Assembly (NCBI RefSeq): GCF_900660615.1
Contig: NZ_LR215023.1
Coordinates: 868,001-932,000 of the forward strand
Origin: Malacoplasma iowae
GTDB taxonomy: Bacteria; Bacillota_I; Bacilli_A; Mycoplasmatales; Mycoplasmoidaceae
Length of the DNA: 64,000 bases
Direction: 5' to 3'
In this document: one piece after another, positions 34,050 to 43,442 of the stretch
How positions within the stretch are numbered: position 1 is the stretch's first letter
Layout of the letters: each line of letters opens with the position of its first letter
Program-made: the position numbers and the translations under genes
The notes under the pieces: model-generated
What the model saw: only the letters and a program-made list of their open reading frames with translations
What the model was told of the DNA's origin: nothing
Database searches by the model: none

Positions 34050-34820
34050 TTAACTTTCTTTTAATAAACCAAAATAAGAAAAAGAAATGTTATCATTAGA
34101 TCCATTTGTTATTGCATTACTAACTAATTCATCTGTTATAACTTCTTTATTTGTATCATCACTAATTATGTCAAACAAATTGTTTAGCTGGCAAAAATTA
34201 TAAAAACCATCTGATGCTAAAAAAATAAAATTGTTAGATTTTAATGGAATGCTTAAATAATCATATTTTTGTGCCATTTCTGTAGAAGCTGAAATTGAAT
34301 TAGTAATACTATGTAAGTGCTTTTTATATTTCATTATTTCATCATGAGTTAAATTTAAATTTAACAAATGATTTAATAAATTGTGATCTTCTGTTAGTTG
34401 TGTTGCTTCTTTTTTATCAATTAAATAAGCTCTTGAATCACCAATTCAAAATACATGAACTTCTTTTTTAATAATTAAAGCCAAAACTAATGTTGTAGCC
34501 ATATTCATATGTCTACCATTATCTTTAATGTGTTCTTTCATAATCATTTTGGCTCTTACTATATTTTTTTCAAATCATTTTTTAACATCAATAGAAATAT
34601 ATTCAAGCGACAAAAAACTTTTAGAAAAAACTTTAGATACTATTTCAGATGCTTTGTCACTTCCCTCATAACTTCCAACACCATCTGAAACAATTAATAA
34701 AGAATCAAGTACTGAATTAGTGCCAGATCAAGCATAATCCTCATTTGTTTTTCTAATAAAGCCAGTATCAGATTTATTAAAAATAATTCTTTTTTCATTC
34801 AAACTTTTTGCTATTTTCAT
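34050..34820 (-). CDS. prpC: PP2C-family protein phosphatase
   Basis: A 256-aa Ser/Thr phosphatase. Metal-binding aspartates occur in NKSDTGFIRKTNED, SDGVGSYEGSDKAS, IGDSRAYLI and ASDGFYNF, with the closing NDNISF. Three TGA-Trp codons. It starts 4 bases after rlmN, as in Bacillus, where prpC is followed by the kinase prkC; here a terminator and a J-protein follow instead. It would reverse Ser/Thr phosphorylation, for example of HPr or cytoskeletal proteins. Confidence 0.93.
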
Positions 34821-34824
34821 AAAC

Positions 34825-35892
34825 CTATAACACTCCAAGTCTTTTACTTCTTAATTGACCACAAGCAGCATCAATTGATGAGCCTTTTTCTTGTCTAATA
34901 GTACAAGTAATACCACTATTTTTTAATATATCATAAAACTCTTTGCATTTCTCGCTTCTAGCATATGAATTCTCAAACACTGGATTATAAGGAATTAAGT
35001 TAATGTATACCAACCTATTTTTAAACATTTCTATAAGTTCATAAGCATGTTCTTTTTTATCATTTAAATCCTTGATCATGATGTATTCAATTGTTATTCT
35101 TCTATTTGTTTTGTTCAAATAATAATCAATTGCTTCTAATAATTTTTCAATATTAAATGCTGCATTAATTGGCATTATTTTATTTCTGATTTCATTATTA
35201 GAAGCATGTAATGAAATTGCTAAATTAACTTGATTATTTAAATCTGCTCATTCTTTAATTCTGTGAACTAACCCACATGTAGAAACTGTAATTTTTCTAC
35301 CACCAATTCCTAGTCCTTTTTGTTCTTTAATAACTTTCATAAATTGAACTAAATTATTAAAGTTATCAAATGGTTCTCCAATCCCCATTACAACCATATG
35401 GGATAAATTTTCGCCTTTTGTTTTATACAAATATTGTTTAGCTAATAAGAATTGTTTAATAAACTCACCAGTACTTATATTTCTTACTTTTTTAAGCAAA
35501 CCTGAGGCACAAAATTTACACCCCATATTACAACCAACTTGTGAAGTCACACAAACACTATATCCATAATCAAAAGACATTAACACAACTTCAATAAGAT
35601 TATTATCATGAAGTTCTAGTAAAAATTTTACAGTCCCATCCTTATCCTCTTGAATTGTGTTTATTTTAATTTCATCAAAAAAATAATTTTGTTTCAAAAA
35701 AGAAATTGCTTGTTTAGATAGGTTTGTCATTTTGTCAAAATCATCAATGTCTTTTTTGTAAATTCAATCATAAATTTGATCACCAACATATGACTTAAAG
35801 CCACTAGCTACTAAATTGTCTTTAAGTTCTTGTAATGTTAATGAATATATAGAAACAAGATTATCATTTTTTATATTAGTATTAACATTCAT
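34825..35892 (-). CDS. rlmN: 23S rRNA/tRNA adenine-C2 methyltransferase RlmN
   Basis: A 355-aa radical-SAM enzyme with the cluster motif CNMGCKFCASG, GIGEPFDN for SAM binding, and ISLHASNNEIRNKIMPIN. The C-terminal catalytic cysteine occurs in IDAACGQLR. It methylates A2503 of 23S rRNA and A37 of tRNAs. The ATG overlaps the gmk stop by one base (TAATG), so they are translationally coupled. Confidence 0.96.
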
Positions 35893-36482
35893 TATTTTTC
35901 CTTATTAACTCTATAGATGTCACCTAAAATAATTTTTTTCATTTCAATAGCTGCTCTTGTAGCATCATCATTTAAAACAACATGATCATAATCTTTTGTC
36001 ATTTTAATTTCTTCTTTTGCTCTTTTGATTCTCATTCTAATTTTTTTTCTGTCTTCAGTGTCTCTTTTCTTTAATCTTCTTTTTAATTCTTTGATTGAAG
36101 GTGGAATTATAAAAATTGATACAAAGTCTTCTCTTTTAATTTTTTTAATTACATCAGTTGCACCTTTAACTTCTATCTCTAAAATAACATTTTTACCTTT
36201 TTCTATTTGTTCATAAACTTTTTTAAGAGGAGTACCATATTTGTTTTTAGCAAATTCTGCTCACTCTAATAATTCATTGTTTTCAATAGCTTTTGTAAAT
36301 TCTTCGTCAGAGACAAAAAAATAGTCAACTCCATTCATTTCACCTTCTCTTGGTTCACGAGTTGTCATTGAAACACTATAAGATAAATTTAATTCAGTAT
36401 CATTAATAAATTGATCAATTATTGTTTTTTTTCCAACGCCACTTGGGCCACTAATTATTATTATTAATCCTTTTTTATTCAC
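35892..36482 (-). CDS. gmk: Guanylate kinase
   Basis: A 196-aa nucleotide kinase with P-loop [26 protein letters not shown] for GMP binding, and TPLKKVYE. The GTG start at 36480-36482 was chosen because GGAG lies 5 bases upstream and the length then matches the family (about 190-205); the frame continues upstream to an ATG at 36605 but that would overlap the divergent def gene. Converts GMP to GDP. One TGA-Trp. Confidence 0.93.
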
Positions 36483-36546
36483 AAAAGCTCCATTATTTGT
36501 TTTAATATTATTAATTGTATAAGAAACTTTATCTAAGGTATATAAA

Positions 36547-37113
36547 ATGTTTAAAAAAATAACTCCAAAATCAGAATGATTAGTATTTGATGATAATCCC
36601 ATCATGAAGCAAAAAGTCGAAGAAGTACGTTTACCTTTAAACGAAGAAGATAAAGATGTTATTTCGAAAATGATAAGTTATATAGATGCTTCATATGATG
36701 GAGAATTTAATAAATATAAAATAAGACCTGGAATTGGGATAGCTGCCATTCAACTTGGTTATCCAAAACAAATAATCTATATTCATTTAGATCAAGATGA
36801 AACAGAACATAAATATTTATTAGCTAATCCAAAAATAATCAAACAATCTTTAAATAAAGCATTTCTTCCATCTGGAGAGGGTTGTTTATCTGTAGACAGA
36901 GATGTTAAAGGATTATCAATAAGAAATGAAATTGTAGTTGTTGAAGCAATAGATTTATTTACAAATGAAAATATCACAATCAGAGCAACTGGATTATTAT
37001 CAATGTGTTTACAACATGAGATTGATCATAACAATAACATTTTTTATTATGACAGAATAAACAAAGAAAAACCTTTTTATAAAGATAAAAATTGAAAAGA
37101 AGTTGATAGATAG
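36547..37113 (+). CDS. def: Peptide deformylase
   Basis: A 188-aa metalloenzyme with all three motifs: [15 protein letters not shown] and QHEIDH. The ATG at 36547 ([22 protein letters not shown]) gives the usual N-terminus; an ATG 19 codons later is internal. AAGG lies just upstream. It removes formyl groups from nascent proteins. Divergent from gmk with 64 bases between the two starts. Its terminator is the site of IS copy 3. Confidence 0.96.
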
Positions 37114-37141
37114 TTTTTAACAAATTAGTACACTAATTACC

Positions 37142-37186
37142 AAGCAATTTTAGTTTTACTATTATTATAGTCAAAACCAATTGCTT
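37142..37186. repeat. Target-site duplication of IS copy 3, left
   Basis: A 45-bp sequence repeated exactly at 38349-38393. It forms AAGCAATT/AATTGCTT with a long imperfect inner stem. On the right, GG and TTTTATTTT follow, so the original sequence was the def terminator. Confidence 0.93.
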
Positions 37187-38348
37187 CCCTAACTGACATG
37201 TGAAGTGCAACACTTCAATGTTACATTAAACTCTCGACTTTGAAATATAAGTTGAGAGTTTTTTTGTTTTAAATATTTTCTTGATACATTTGGTAAGCTG
37301 TTTTATAACCAAACATTTTTCTTGGGATGTTGTTTACTTTTCATTCAAGAGTTTTTATTTTATCTTCACTTACTAAACTGAAGTCAGTTCCTTTTTTATA
37401 TCATCTTCTAACTATCCCATTTATGTTCTCGTTGGACCCTCTTTGGAATGAAGAATAAGGTTGGCAATAATAAACTTTAAAGTTGAATTGTTTTGCAGTT
37501 ATTCCCATCATTTGAAACTCTAACCCATTATCAACAGTGATGCTTTTTATTGGGAGTTTTTCATCTCGAATAATGGTATACATTTTAGCCATCATTGATC
37601 TAGCGTTCTTCCCTTTTATTTTTCTAATAATTGCCAACCTTGTTTTTCTTTCCACTAATGTCAATAAGTGGTAATAACCACTTTGCCTTTTACTAACTAT
37701 TAGATCAGCTTCTCAATGTCCAAATTCTTTTCTATTGTTTATCTTTTCTGGTCTTAGACTATAAGGAATGCAGTATTTTCCATCAATTTTAGAAAATATA
37801 CCTATTTTTCTTCTTTTTCCTTTAACATATTTTCTTCTTAAACAATCTCTTCTTTGTATCTTTCAAATCTTGCTATTGATTCATCTAAATACTTGCCTAG
37901 CACTTGGAACTTTAACTAACGGATAGTTTTCTTTTATTCAAAAAATTGTAGCTTCTACACCATGAGATTTAGGATTAAATTTTTGAATAAAAAGATCTGT
38001 GAAGTTTTTGTACTTCAACATAAAAAACATATGACAATTTGATTTTCTTCTAATGTATTTTTTGTGAGCAGTTGATGAATAATAAATCCCTGTTGAAGAT
38101 GTGTTTCTTTTTAATTCTCTTGATATTGTTGATTTGTTTTTATTTAAGATTTTTGCAATCTTATTCATAGAATATTTTTCTTTATTTCAAAGAAAATAAA
38201 TTAAGCATCTTTCTTCTTTTGTTAAATCTTTATAAGTTTTCATAAGCACTCCTAATATTCATTATCTTTTTATTAGTGAACACTTACAAACAAAACAAAT
38301 GAAGTGCACACTCTTTTTTGAGTGTTGCACTTCACATGTCAATCGAGC
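37187..38348 (-). mobile_element. IS30-family insertion sequence (IS1630-like), copy 3
   Basis: A 1162-bp element nearly identical to copy 2, with the same inverted ends, inserted in the terminator downstream of def. The 45-bp target duplication is the longest of the three. The transposase points toward def. The element ends carry their own hairpins. Confidence 0.94.
37269..38243 (-). CDS. IS30-family transposase, copy 3
   Basis: Intact 324-aa transposase. Same HTH and DDE motifs as copy 2 (HWEADLIV, DNGLEF, QRGSNENINGIVRR). One visible change from copy 2 is near the N-terminus (Asp for His in YKHLTKEE). No frameshifts, so it is potentially active. Confidence 0.94.
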
Positions 38349-38393
38349 AAGCAATTTTAGTTTTACTATTATTATAGTCAAAACCAATTGCTT
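38349..38393. repeat. Target-site duplication of IS copy 3, right
   Basis: Exact 45-bp repeat of 37142-37186; together with GGTTTTATTTT it still forms a complete plus-strand terminator. Confidence 0.93.
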
Positions 38394-38533
38394 GGTTTTA
38401 TTTTCTAAAAAATAACAAGCAAAACACTTGTTTAGTTACTATAGAAAAATTATTACCAAAAATATAAAAATAGAAAAAAAATAAATATTTTAACTTTTTT
38501 TATAAAAAAGCAACAAAAATCAAAAAAATGAAA

Positions 38534-38539
38534 TATAAT
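38534..38539 (+). promoter_or_regulatory. -10 box of the plus-strand RNA candidate
   Basis: TATAAT, 6 bases before the G at 38546 that begins the closing stem. The block TATAATAATAATG is nearly the same as the SRP RNA promoter. No clear -35. Confidence 0.6.
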
Positions 38540-38545
38540 AATAAT

Positions 38546-38745
38546 GTTTCATGTAGGTCTTATTTGTTAAATTTTACAAACATTTTGTTTGTAAAAATGA
38601 AATGACATATTTTATATAACTTATTATTATATTAAAATTATTTTTTTCATATCTTACAACCATAGGCCATCTCCCTTTCACTTATTTATCTATCTATAAA
38701 TACATGAAACGAATAAAAAGAGAACTCATCACTCTCTTTTTTTTA
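38546..38745 (+). ncRNA. Candidate structured small RNA, plus strand
   Basis: About 200 bases with no open reading frame of note. The ends pair perfectly (GTTTCATGTA at 38546-38555 with TACATGAAAC at 38701-38710), GGUCU just inside pairs with AGGCC (38664-38668), and TTTTACAAAC/GTTTGTAAAA (38573-38597) makes an inner hairpin. A SRP-like promoter lies upstream and an AAAGAGA/TCTCTTT terminator with an eight-T run follows. I cannot match it to RNase P RNA, tmRNA or 6S RNA with confidence. Function unknown. Confidence 0.55.
38717..38745 (+). terminator. Terminator of the plus-strand RNA candidate
   Basis: AAAGAGA/TCTCTTT stem with a 9-base loop and a run of Ts. Confidence 0.75.
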
Positions 38746-38755
38746 TTTTACTTAC

Positions 38756-38794
38756 AACCCATAACAAAAATTAATTGTTATGGGTTTTTATTTT
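38756..38794 (+). terminator. Second plus-strand terminator
   Basis: AACCCATAACA/TGTTATGGGTT, 11-bp perfect stem followed by TTTATTTTTG. Only 10 bases after the first terminator, so this locus is doubly insulated, typical of a highly transcribed RNA gene. Confidence 0.75.
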
Positions 38795-38903
38795 TGTTCT
38801 GTAACAAATTAAATTAATAAAACTAAATATTGAAAAAAACAAATTCTATAAAAGATTTAATTTATATTTTTATTTATTAAATTAATTAAACATAAAATAA
38901 AAA

Positions 38904-38928
38904 AAACTTCCCGATCAAGAGGAAGTTT
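38904..38928 (-). terminator. Terminator of the minus-strand RNA candidate
   Basis: AAACTTCC/GGAAGTTT followed on the minus strand by TTTTTTTTATTTTATG. Confidence 0.75.
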
Positions 38929-39039
38929 ATAGATAAGGCCATTGCGCAAATTAAATAGTGTTATTTATATTCCGCCACACTCTGGGATAGTTAATATATA
39001 GTGATCAGAAATATATTAACTAATATCGGTATCTTATAA
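38904..39039 (-). ncRNA. Candidate structured small RNA, minus strand
   Basis: On the minus strand, UUAUAAGAUA (39030-39039) pairs with UAUCUAUAA (38927-38935) to close about 110 bases containing AGTTAATATAT/ATATATTAACT, AGUGU/ACACU and the palindrome UUGCGCAA, with GC-rich CCCAGAGUGUGGCGG standing out from the AT-rich surroundings. It ends in AAACTTCC/GGAAGTTT plus eight Ts. No coding potential. The promoter is not obvious. Possibly a 6S-like or otherwise undescribed RNA; also possible that only one of the two convergent candidates is real. Confidence 0.5.
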
Positions 39040-39201
39040 GACATTAATATTTTAACAAAAAAACCAAAAAATAAAAACTATTTTTATTAAAATATTAAAT
39101 TTAAATCAAAAAACAATTAATTCATTACATATATTTTTAAATAGTTTAAAAATACAAATATAAAAAATAATTATTAGAAAAGATATTGAATTAAATAATT
39201 G
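39040..39201. other. AT-rich intergenic region
   Basis: No gene, repeat or clear signal seen between the RNA candidate and the stop of the next gene; it should contain the minus-strand RNA promoter. Confidence 0.4.
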
Positions 39202-39636
39202 TTATTCATAAAAATTTGGTACTTTAGTTGTTTTACAAATTCTATATGTTCCATTAATGTATTTTTTAAAAAACATTATGGGTTTTTCATAGTTTGTAAA
39301 TAAAACCATCTCAAGATCGTTTATTTCACTAAAATAAAATCTAGACATTTTTAAAAGACTTTCATTTTCTTGGCTATATTTTTTAGTATCAACTAAAAGT
39401 CATACATTTTCTAAAATATGGTTTGAAGATTTAATATAACAAATTACATCTGCTTTGATTGGTCTAGAATTGCAATATAAAGTTTTATTAACATCAATGT
39501 CAACATAACTTACTTTTTTAGATTTTAAAAAATCAATTGCTTTACTAAGTGATTTTTTATCTTCACTTTTCTTTATTAGTTGGTTTATATCACCTCTGGC
39601 ATTTTTTTCAAGTTTACCATTTCTCACTATAATCAC
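39202..39636 (-). CDS. Unrecognised protein coupled to trxB
   Basis: A frame of up to 144 aa beginning directly after the trxB stop. No ATG: either GTG at 39634-39636 or, more likely, GTG at 39625-39627, which has GGTGAT 4 bases ahead. One TGA-Trp (39397-39399). The product is mixed alpha/beta, basic in the first third, with ADVICYIKSSNHILENVW in the middle; no signal, membrane segment or recognised domain. Coupling to trxB suggests a redox or DNA-related role but nothing in the sequence shows it. Confidence 0.6.
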
Positions 39637-40593
39637 CTATTCAAATTTTTCTTCAATAAATTTTTTAGCAGATAAAGCAGCTATTGTCCCATCAGAAATA
39701 GCAGTTGATATTTGTCTAATATTTTTTGATAAAATATCACCAGCACAAAATAAACCTTCTACATTTGTTTGCATATTTTCATCAACAATAATGAATCCAT
39801 TTTCATTTTTAACATCTAGCTTACCTAAAAAATTGTTAACAGGTATAAAACCAATAAAAGGAAAAATACATTCAACTTCTTTAATTGATTCTTCGTTTGT
39901 TAAAACATTTTTAATTTTTATTGAATTAATTTTTTTTCCATCACCTATAAATTCAAGTGGAACAGTATCTAAAATCAACTCAATTTTTTTATTATTTTTA
40001 ACTTTTAAAACAACAGATTCATCAGCTCTAAAGCCTTGTCTTCTATGAATTAAATAAACCTTCCCAACAATATCAGCTAAAAATAAAGATTCTTCAAGAG
40101 CTGTATTTCCACCACCTATCACAGCAACAGTTTTGTTTTTATATAAAGCAGCATCACAAACAGCACAATATGAAACTCCTCTTCCATAATATTTATTTTC
40201 ACCTTCTACACCAAGTTTTTTTTCACTCATTCCACTTGCAATAATTACAGCTTTTGCATACCTTACCATATTATCACTAGTTGTTATGTGAAAAATATCA
40301 TTAACTTTAAATATGTTGATAACTTCACCATAAATAAATTTAGATCCAAGGCTTGTAGCTTGTTTAAAAAAATTCATAGCTAAATCTGGGCCATTAATTT
40401 GTTCAAAACCAGGATAGTTTTCAACAAAACCAGTTTTAACAACTTTACCACCCGGAGTATCTTTTTCAATAAATGCTGTTTTTAAATTTGCTCTTTGTCC
40501 ATAAATTGCAGCGGTTAAACCAGCAGGTCCACTTCCAATTATAATAAGATCATAAAAATGCGGATTGTTAATATAGTTAGTATCAACTCTCAT
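39637..40593 (-). CDS. trxB: Thioredoxin reductase
   Basis: A 318-aa flavoprotein: FAD motif IIGSGPAGLTAAIYGQRA, redox-active CAVC in VSYCAVCDAAL (the usual form is CATC), NADPH motif IGGGNTALEES, and the C-terminal FAD motif GLFCAGDI. It passes electrons from NADPH to thioredoxin, the main thiol system in mycoplasmas. AAGGAG ribosome site overlaps the lgt stop, so hprK-lgt-trxB is one operon, an order also seen in Firmicutes. No TGA codons in the gene. Confidence 0.95.
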   Translation of the reverse strand: MRVDTNYINNPHFYDLIIIGSGPAGLTAAIYGQRANLKTAFIEKDTPGGKVVKTGFVENYPGFEQINGPDLAMNFFKQATSLGSKFIYGEVINIFKVNDIFHITTSDNMVRYAKAVIIASGMSEKKLGVEGENKYYGRGVSYCAVCDAALYKNKTVAVIGGGNTALEESLFLADIVGKVYLIHRRQGFRADESVVLKVKNNKKIELILDTVPLEFIGDGKKINSIKIKNVLTNEESIKEVECIFPFIGFIPVNNFLGKLDVKNENGFIIVDENMQTNVEGLFCAGDILSKNIRQISTAISDGTIAALSAKKFIEEKFE

Positions 40594-40606
40594 AAATTCT
40601 CCTTAA

Positions 40607-41695
40607 TTAATGATTGTTATAAAATAACATTTCTTCTTCACTTCTAGTGAAAGCAGGTGGTTTTAAATAGCCATAAGTTTTAGGTTTTTTTATTTCTTTT
40701 TTATTATTTGAGTTTGATAAATTATTTGTTCTAATTGATTTTCAATTATTAAAATTTAAATAGTATTTAGTTTTCACTCACAGCATAAACAAAACTTTTG
40801 TTTTTCTATTTTTAGCAATAACTAAATGATTTAAAACTAACAATGTAATTCCAAAAACTATAAATAAAACAGAAGTTACAATTGATGTTACAAAACCAAA
40901 CTTACTATCTCTAAATGGTTCCATAATAAGTCTTATAATTCCATAGAAAATGAAATATGAAATACCTATATCACCAGCTTTTCTAAATTTTATGAATTCA
41001 AATCCAAAATATAAAATTAAAAAAACTCAAAAATTTGAAAAAGACTCATATAAAAACAATGGTTGACGGAAAGAACCATCAATAAACATATTATAATAAA
41101 CTCCTGGCATTACTGTTTTTAATCAAGCAAAACTAACTTCTGGATTTGTAACAATAGAACCATAAACTTCTTGATTAAAAAAATTACCTCAACGACCAAT
41201 AATTTGGCCTACAAGAATACATGGAATAATAGCATCTGCATAAACTCACATTGATACTTGTCTTACATATGTATTGTTATTAAAACTTGTTTTTACATTA
41301 TATTTAGGTTTTCTTAATATATATGGGAATCAAATACAAGCAGCCAAGACAGTAAACATTACCCCACCTTGAATTGCAAGTCCACCACCTTGAAAATCCC
41401 AATAATCAACAAAGAAGTTACTACCCGGTTGAACTTGTGCGTCACCGATTATAAAACTTCATAGCCTAGCACCAAGAATAGAAACTGGAACACCTATAAA
41501 AATAAAATAAAAGAAAGGATCATATGGAACTTTATATCATTTAGCTAATTTAACACAAGCTAAAATAATAGCCAAAACAAATCCTATAAAAATAAAAATA
41601 CCATACCATCTAACCTCTAAGGTTCCAAGTTTAAATGCCACTGGATCTAAAGCATTTAAAACTGATGATGTAATATTAGATAAGTTTCAATCCAT
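40607..41695 (-). CDS. lgt: Prolipoprotein diacylglyceryl transferase
   Basis: A 362-aa membrane protein with about seven membrane helices. The signature GRWGNFFNQEVYG and QGGGLAIQGGV are present, with LYESFSNFWVF in the region of the conserved Tyr-Glu. Many TGA-Trp codons conceal it. A 70-residue polar C-terminal extension is longer than in most bacteria. It transfers diacylglycerol to lipobox cysteines, needed for the many mycoplasma lipoproteins. Between hprK and trxB. Confidence 0.95.
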
Positions 41696-41740
41696 ATGTG
41701 TCCTCCTTTTAAAATTTATAGGTATAAGATAAATATATCA

Positions 41741-42640
41741 TTATTTATTTGATTTTGACTTTTCATCAAAATCTTTAAAGGAAATATATCCTGATTCTAT
41801 AAGTTTAAAATTAGCAACTATAACTTCAATTAAATCAGAAATCTTTTTACCACTAGTAACAGGTATTAAATAATATGGTAGTTTTATACCTAGTATTTCT
41901 TTATATTGTAAATCAGCTCCAAGTCTTTCAATGTTATGAACATTATGTTTAAATTCAACAAGCTCAATAACTATATTAATTTCTGAATTTGGTTTCACTT
42001 TTTCTATACCAAACAATCTTTCAACATTGATTATTCCAAGTCCTCTAACTTCCATAAACCCTTTAGAAAACTTTGGAGGAGAACCGATTAACTTGTGGAA
42101 GACTTTACGACAATCAACTGCATCATCTGAAATAAACATATGTCCTTTTTTGATTAACTCAGTAGTTGTTTCAGATTTACCAACACCAGAATTACCAATA
42201 ATTAAAACACCTTTACCATATATTTCCATTAAGTTACCATGAAGTGTAACTATTTCGCTTAAAGCTTCAGCTAAAAATATATTTATAAGAGTATTGATTT
42301 CAGATGATGATGAATTTGTAGCCATAACTGTAACATTATATTTTTTAGATAATTCAATTAAAATTGGAAATGGTTTAAATGATCTTGATAAAACAATTAG
42401 AGATGGTTTTAGTTTTAAAATTCTCTCTAATTTTTCAGTTACTATATTTGTATCATATTGCTCTAAATAATTAAATTCTTCTTTCCCTCACAATACTATA
42501 GCTTTTATATCTGTGTGAGAAAAAAAACCAGCAAATTCTAAACCAGTTCTTGTAACCCTTTGTGAAACAATAGGTTTTAATTCTCCTTCATTAACAATAG
42601 GGTAATCAAATTTATCTTTAATGTCTTTTCAAGTTATCAT
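41741..42640 (-). CDS. hprK: HPr kinase/phosphorylase
   Basis: A 299-aa protein with Walker A GNSGVGKSE (149-157), the conserved LHG just before it (His134), ISDDAVD and the HPrK signature MEVRGLGIINV. Two TGA-Trp codons in the N-terminal domain. It phosphorylates HPr on Ser46 and so links sugar uptake to regulation, matching the PTS gene in this window. Start ATG is 12 bases downstream of the preceding gene's stop. First of hprK-lgt-trxB. Confidence 0.96.
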
Positions 42641-42652
42641 ATTTTTCTCCAG

Positions 42653-43312
42653 TTAAACAGCAAATAACAACCCTATAGGAAGTGATAATAAAATAATCGG
42701 AAAAATTCTAGAGCTATCTGAAGATATAGAATAATTAATAACTCCAAGAAGTAAAAGTAATCCAATAACTGCAATTCCTATTAATAATAAATCAATTAAA
42801 ATTACGCCAACAATTTTTAATACTTTCATATTAATTTTTCCAAATGAAGCATTAATTGTTCTGTCTTCATTTTCTAGAATTTTTTTAATTCTAGAGTATG
42901 TAGGGTATCTTGCTTCTCTGAAAAAAGTTTTTATTCTAATGCTTAGTTTTTCTTTTTTTTCTTTTGTTTGTTTTTTGTTAATTTCTTCTAATTCTTTTTG
43001 TTCTTCTGAAACTATTTTTTCTAATTCATCGATTTTATTTTTTAAGATGCCAAATTCTTTGTTTTCTAGATAGTTTTGAAGTTCATTAATTTGGTTAGTT
43101 ATTGTTTGCTTATCATTTTTTTTGAATAGTGTTTTTTTATTTAGCTCAACCTTTAGGTCATCAATTATTTTATTTGTTTTTAAAATTATTTCTTGTTGAG
43201 CTTTTTCTTCTTGTTGTTTTTTTAGTTCAAGCCCTTCTTTAGATTTTTTTTGATTAGCAATTTCTTTTTTATTATTTGTTTTATTTTTTTTATTTATATT
43301 TACTTTTGCCAT
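42653..43312 (-). CDS. Coiled-coil membrane protein
   Basis: A 219-aa protein: about 125 residues of Lys/Glu-rich predicted coiled coil, a basic stretch RIKTFFREARYPTYSRIKK, then two membrane helices (IVGVILIDLLLIGIAVIGLLLLL and IFPIILLSLPIGLLFAV) at the C-terminus. No TGA codons and no signal peptide, so the coiled coil is cytosolic. No family recognised. Directly upstream of hprK and probably in its operon. Confidence 0.7.
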   Translation of the reverse strand: MAKVNINKKNKTNNKKEIANQKKSKEGLELKKQQEEKAQQEIILKTNKIIDDLKVELNKKTLFKKNDKQTITNQINELQNYLENKEFGILKNKIDELEKIVSEEQKELEEINKKQTKEKKEKLSIRIKTFFREARYPTYSRIKKILENEDRTINASFGKINMKVLKIVGVILIDLLLIGIAVIGLLLLLGVINYSISSDSSRIFPIILLSLPIGLLFAV

Positions 43313-43398
43313 AAACTAGCTCCAAAATATATCCATTCAATTATAAACAAAAAATAGGTTGACTTAATAACAAAAAAGTATCTATTAAATAAGCACAT

Positions 43399-43437
43399 AA
43401 AAAAAAAAAAAAAAATACTCTTTGAAAAATCAAAGAG
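43399..43437 (-). terminator. Terminator of the nusA-infB-rbfA operon
   Basis: CTCTTTGA/TCAAAGAG stem followed on the minus strand by TA and a 17-T run (43399-43415), the longest homopolymer in the window. Confidence 0.85.
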
Positions 43438-43442
43438 CTTTT

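Noticed and set aside
36261-36605. A longer guanylate kinase starting at an ATG at 36605
   Set aside because: It would overlap the divergent def gene, and a GTG with a ribosome site gives the normal protein length.
38904-39039. A riboswitch in front of a gene
   Set aside because: It ends in a terminator and no coding region follows on that strand; an independent RNA is more likely.
43399-43415. A 17-base homopolymer that might be a phase-variation switch
   Set aside because: It is the T-tract of a terminator, not inside or just upstream of a coding region.
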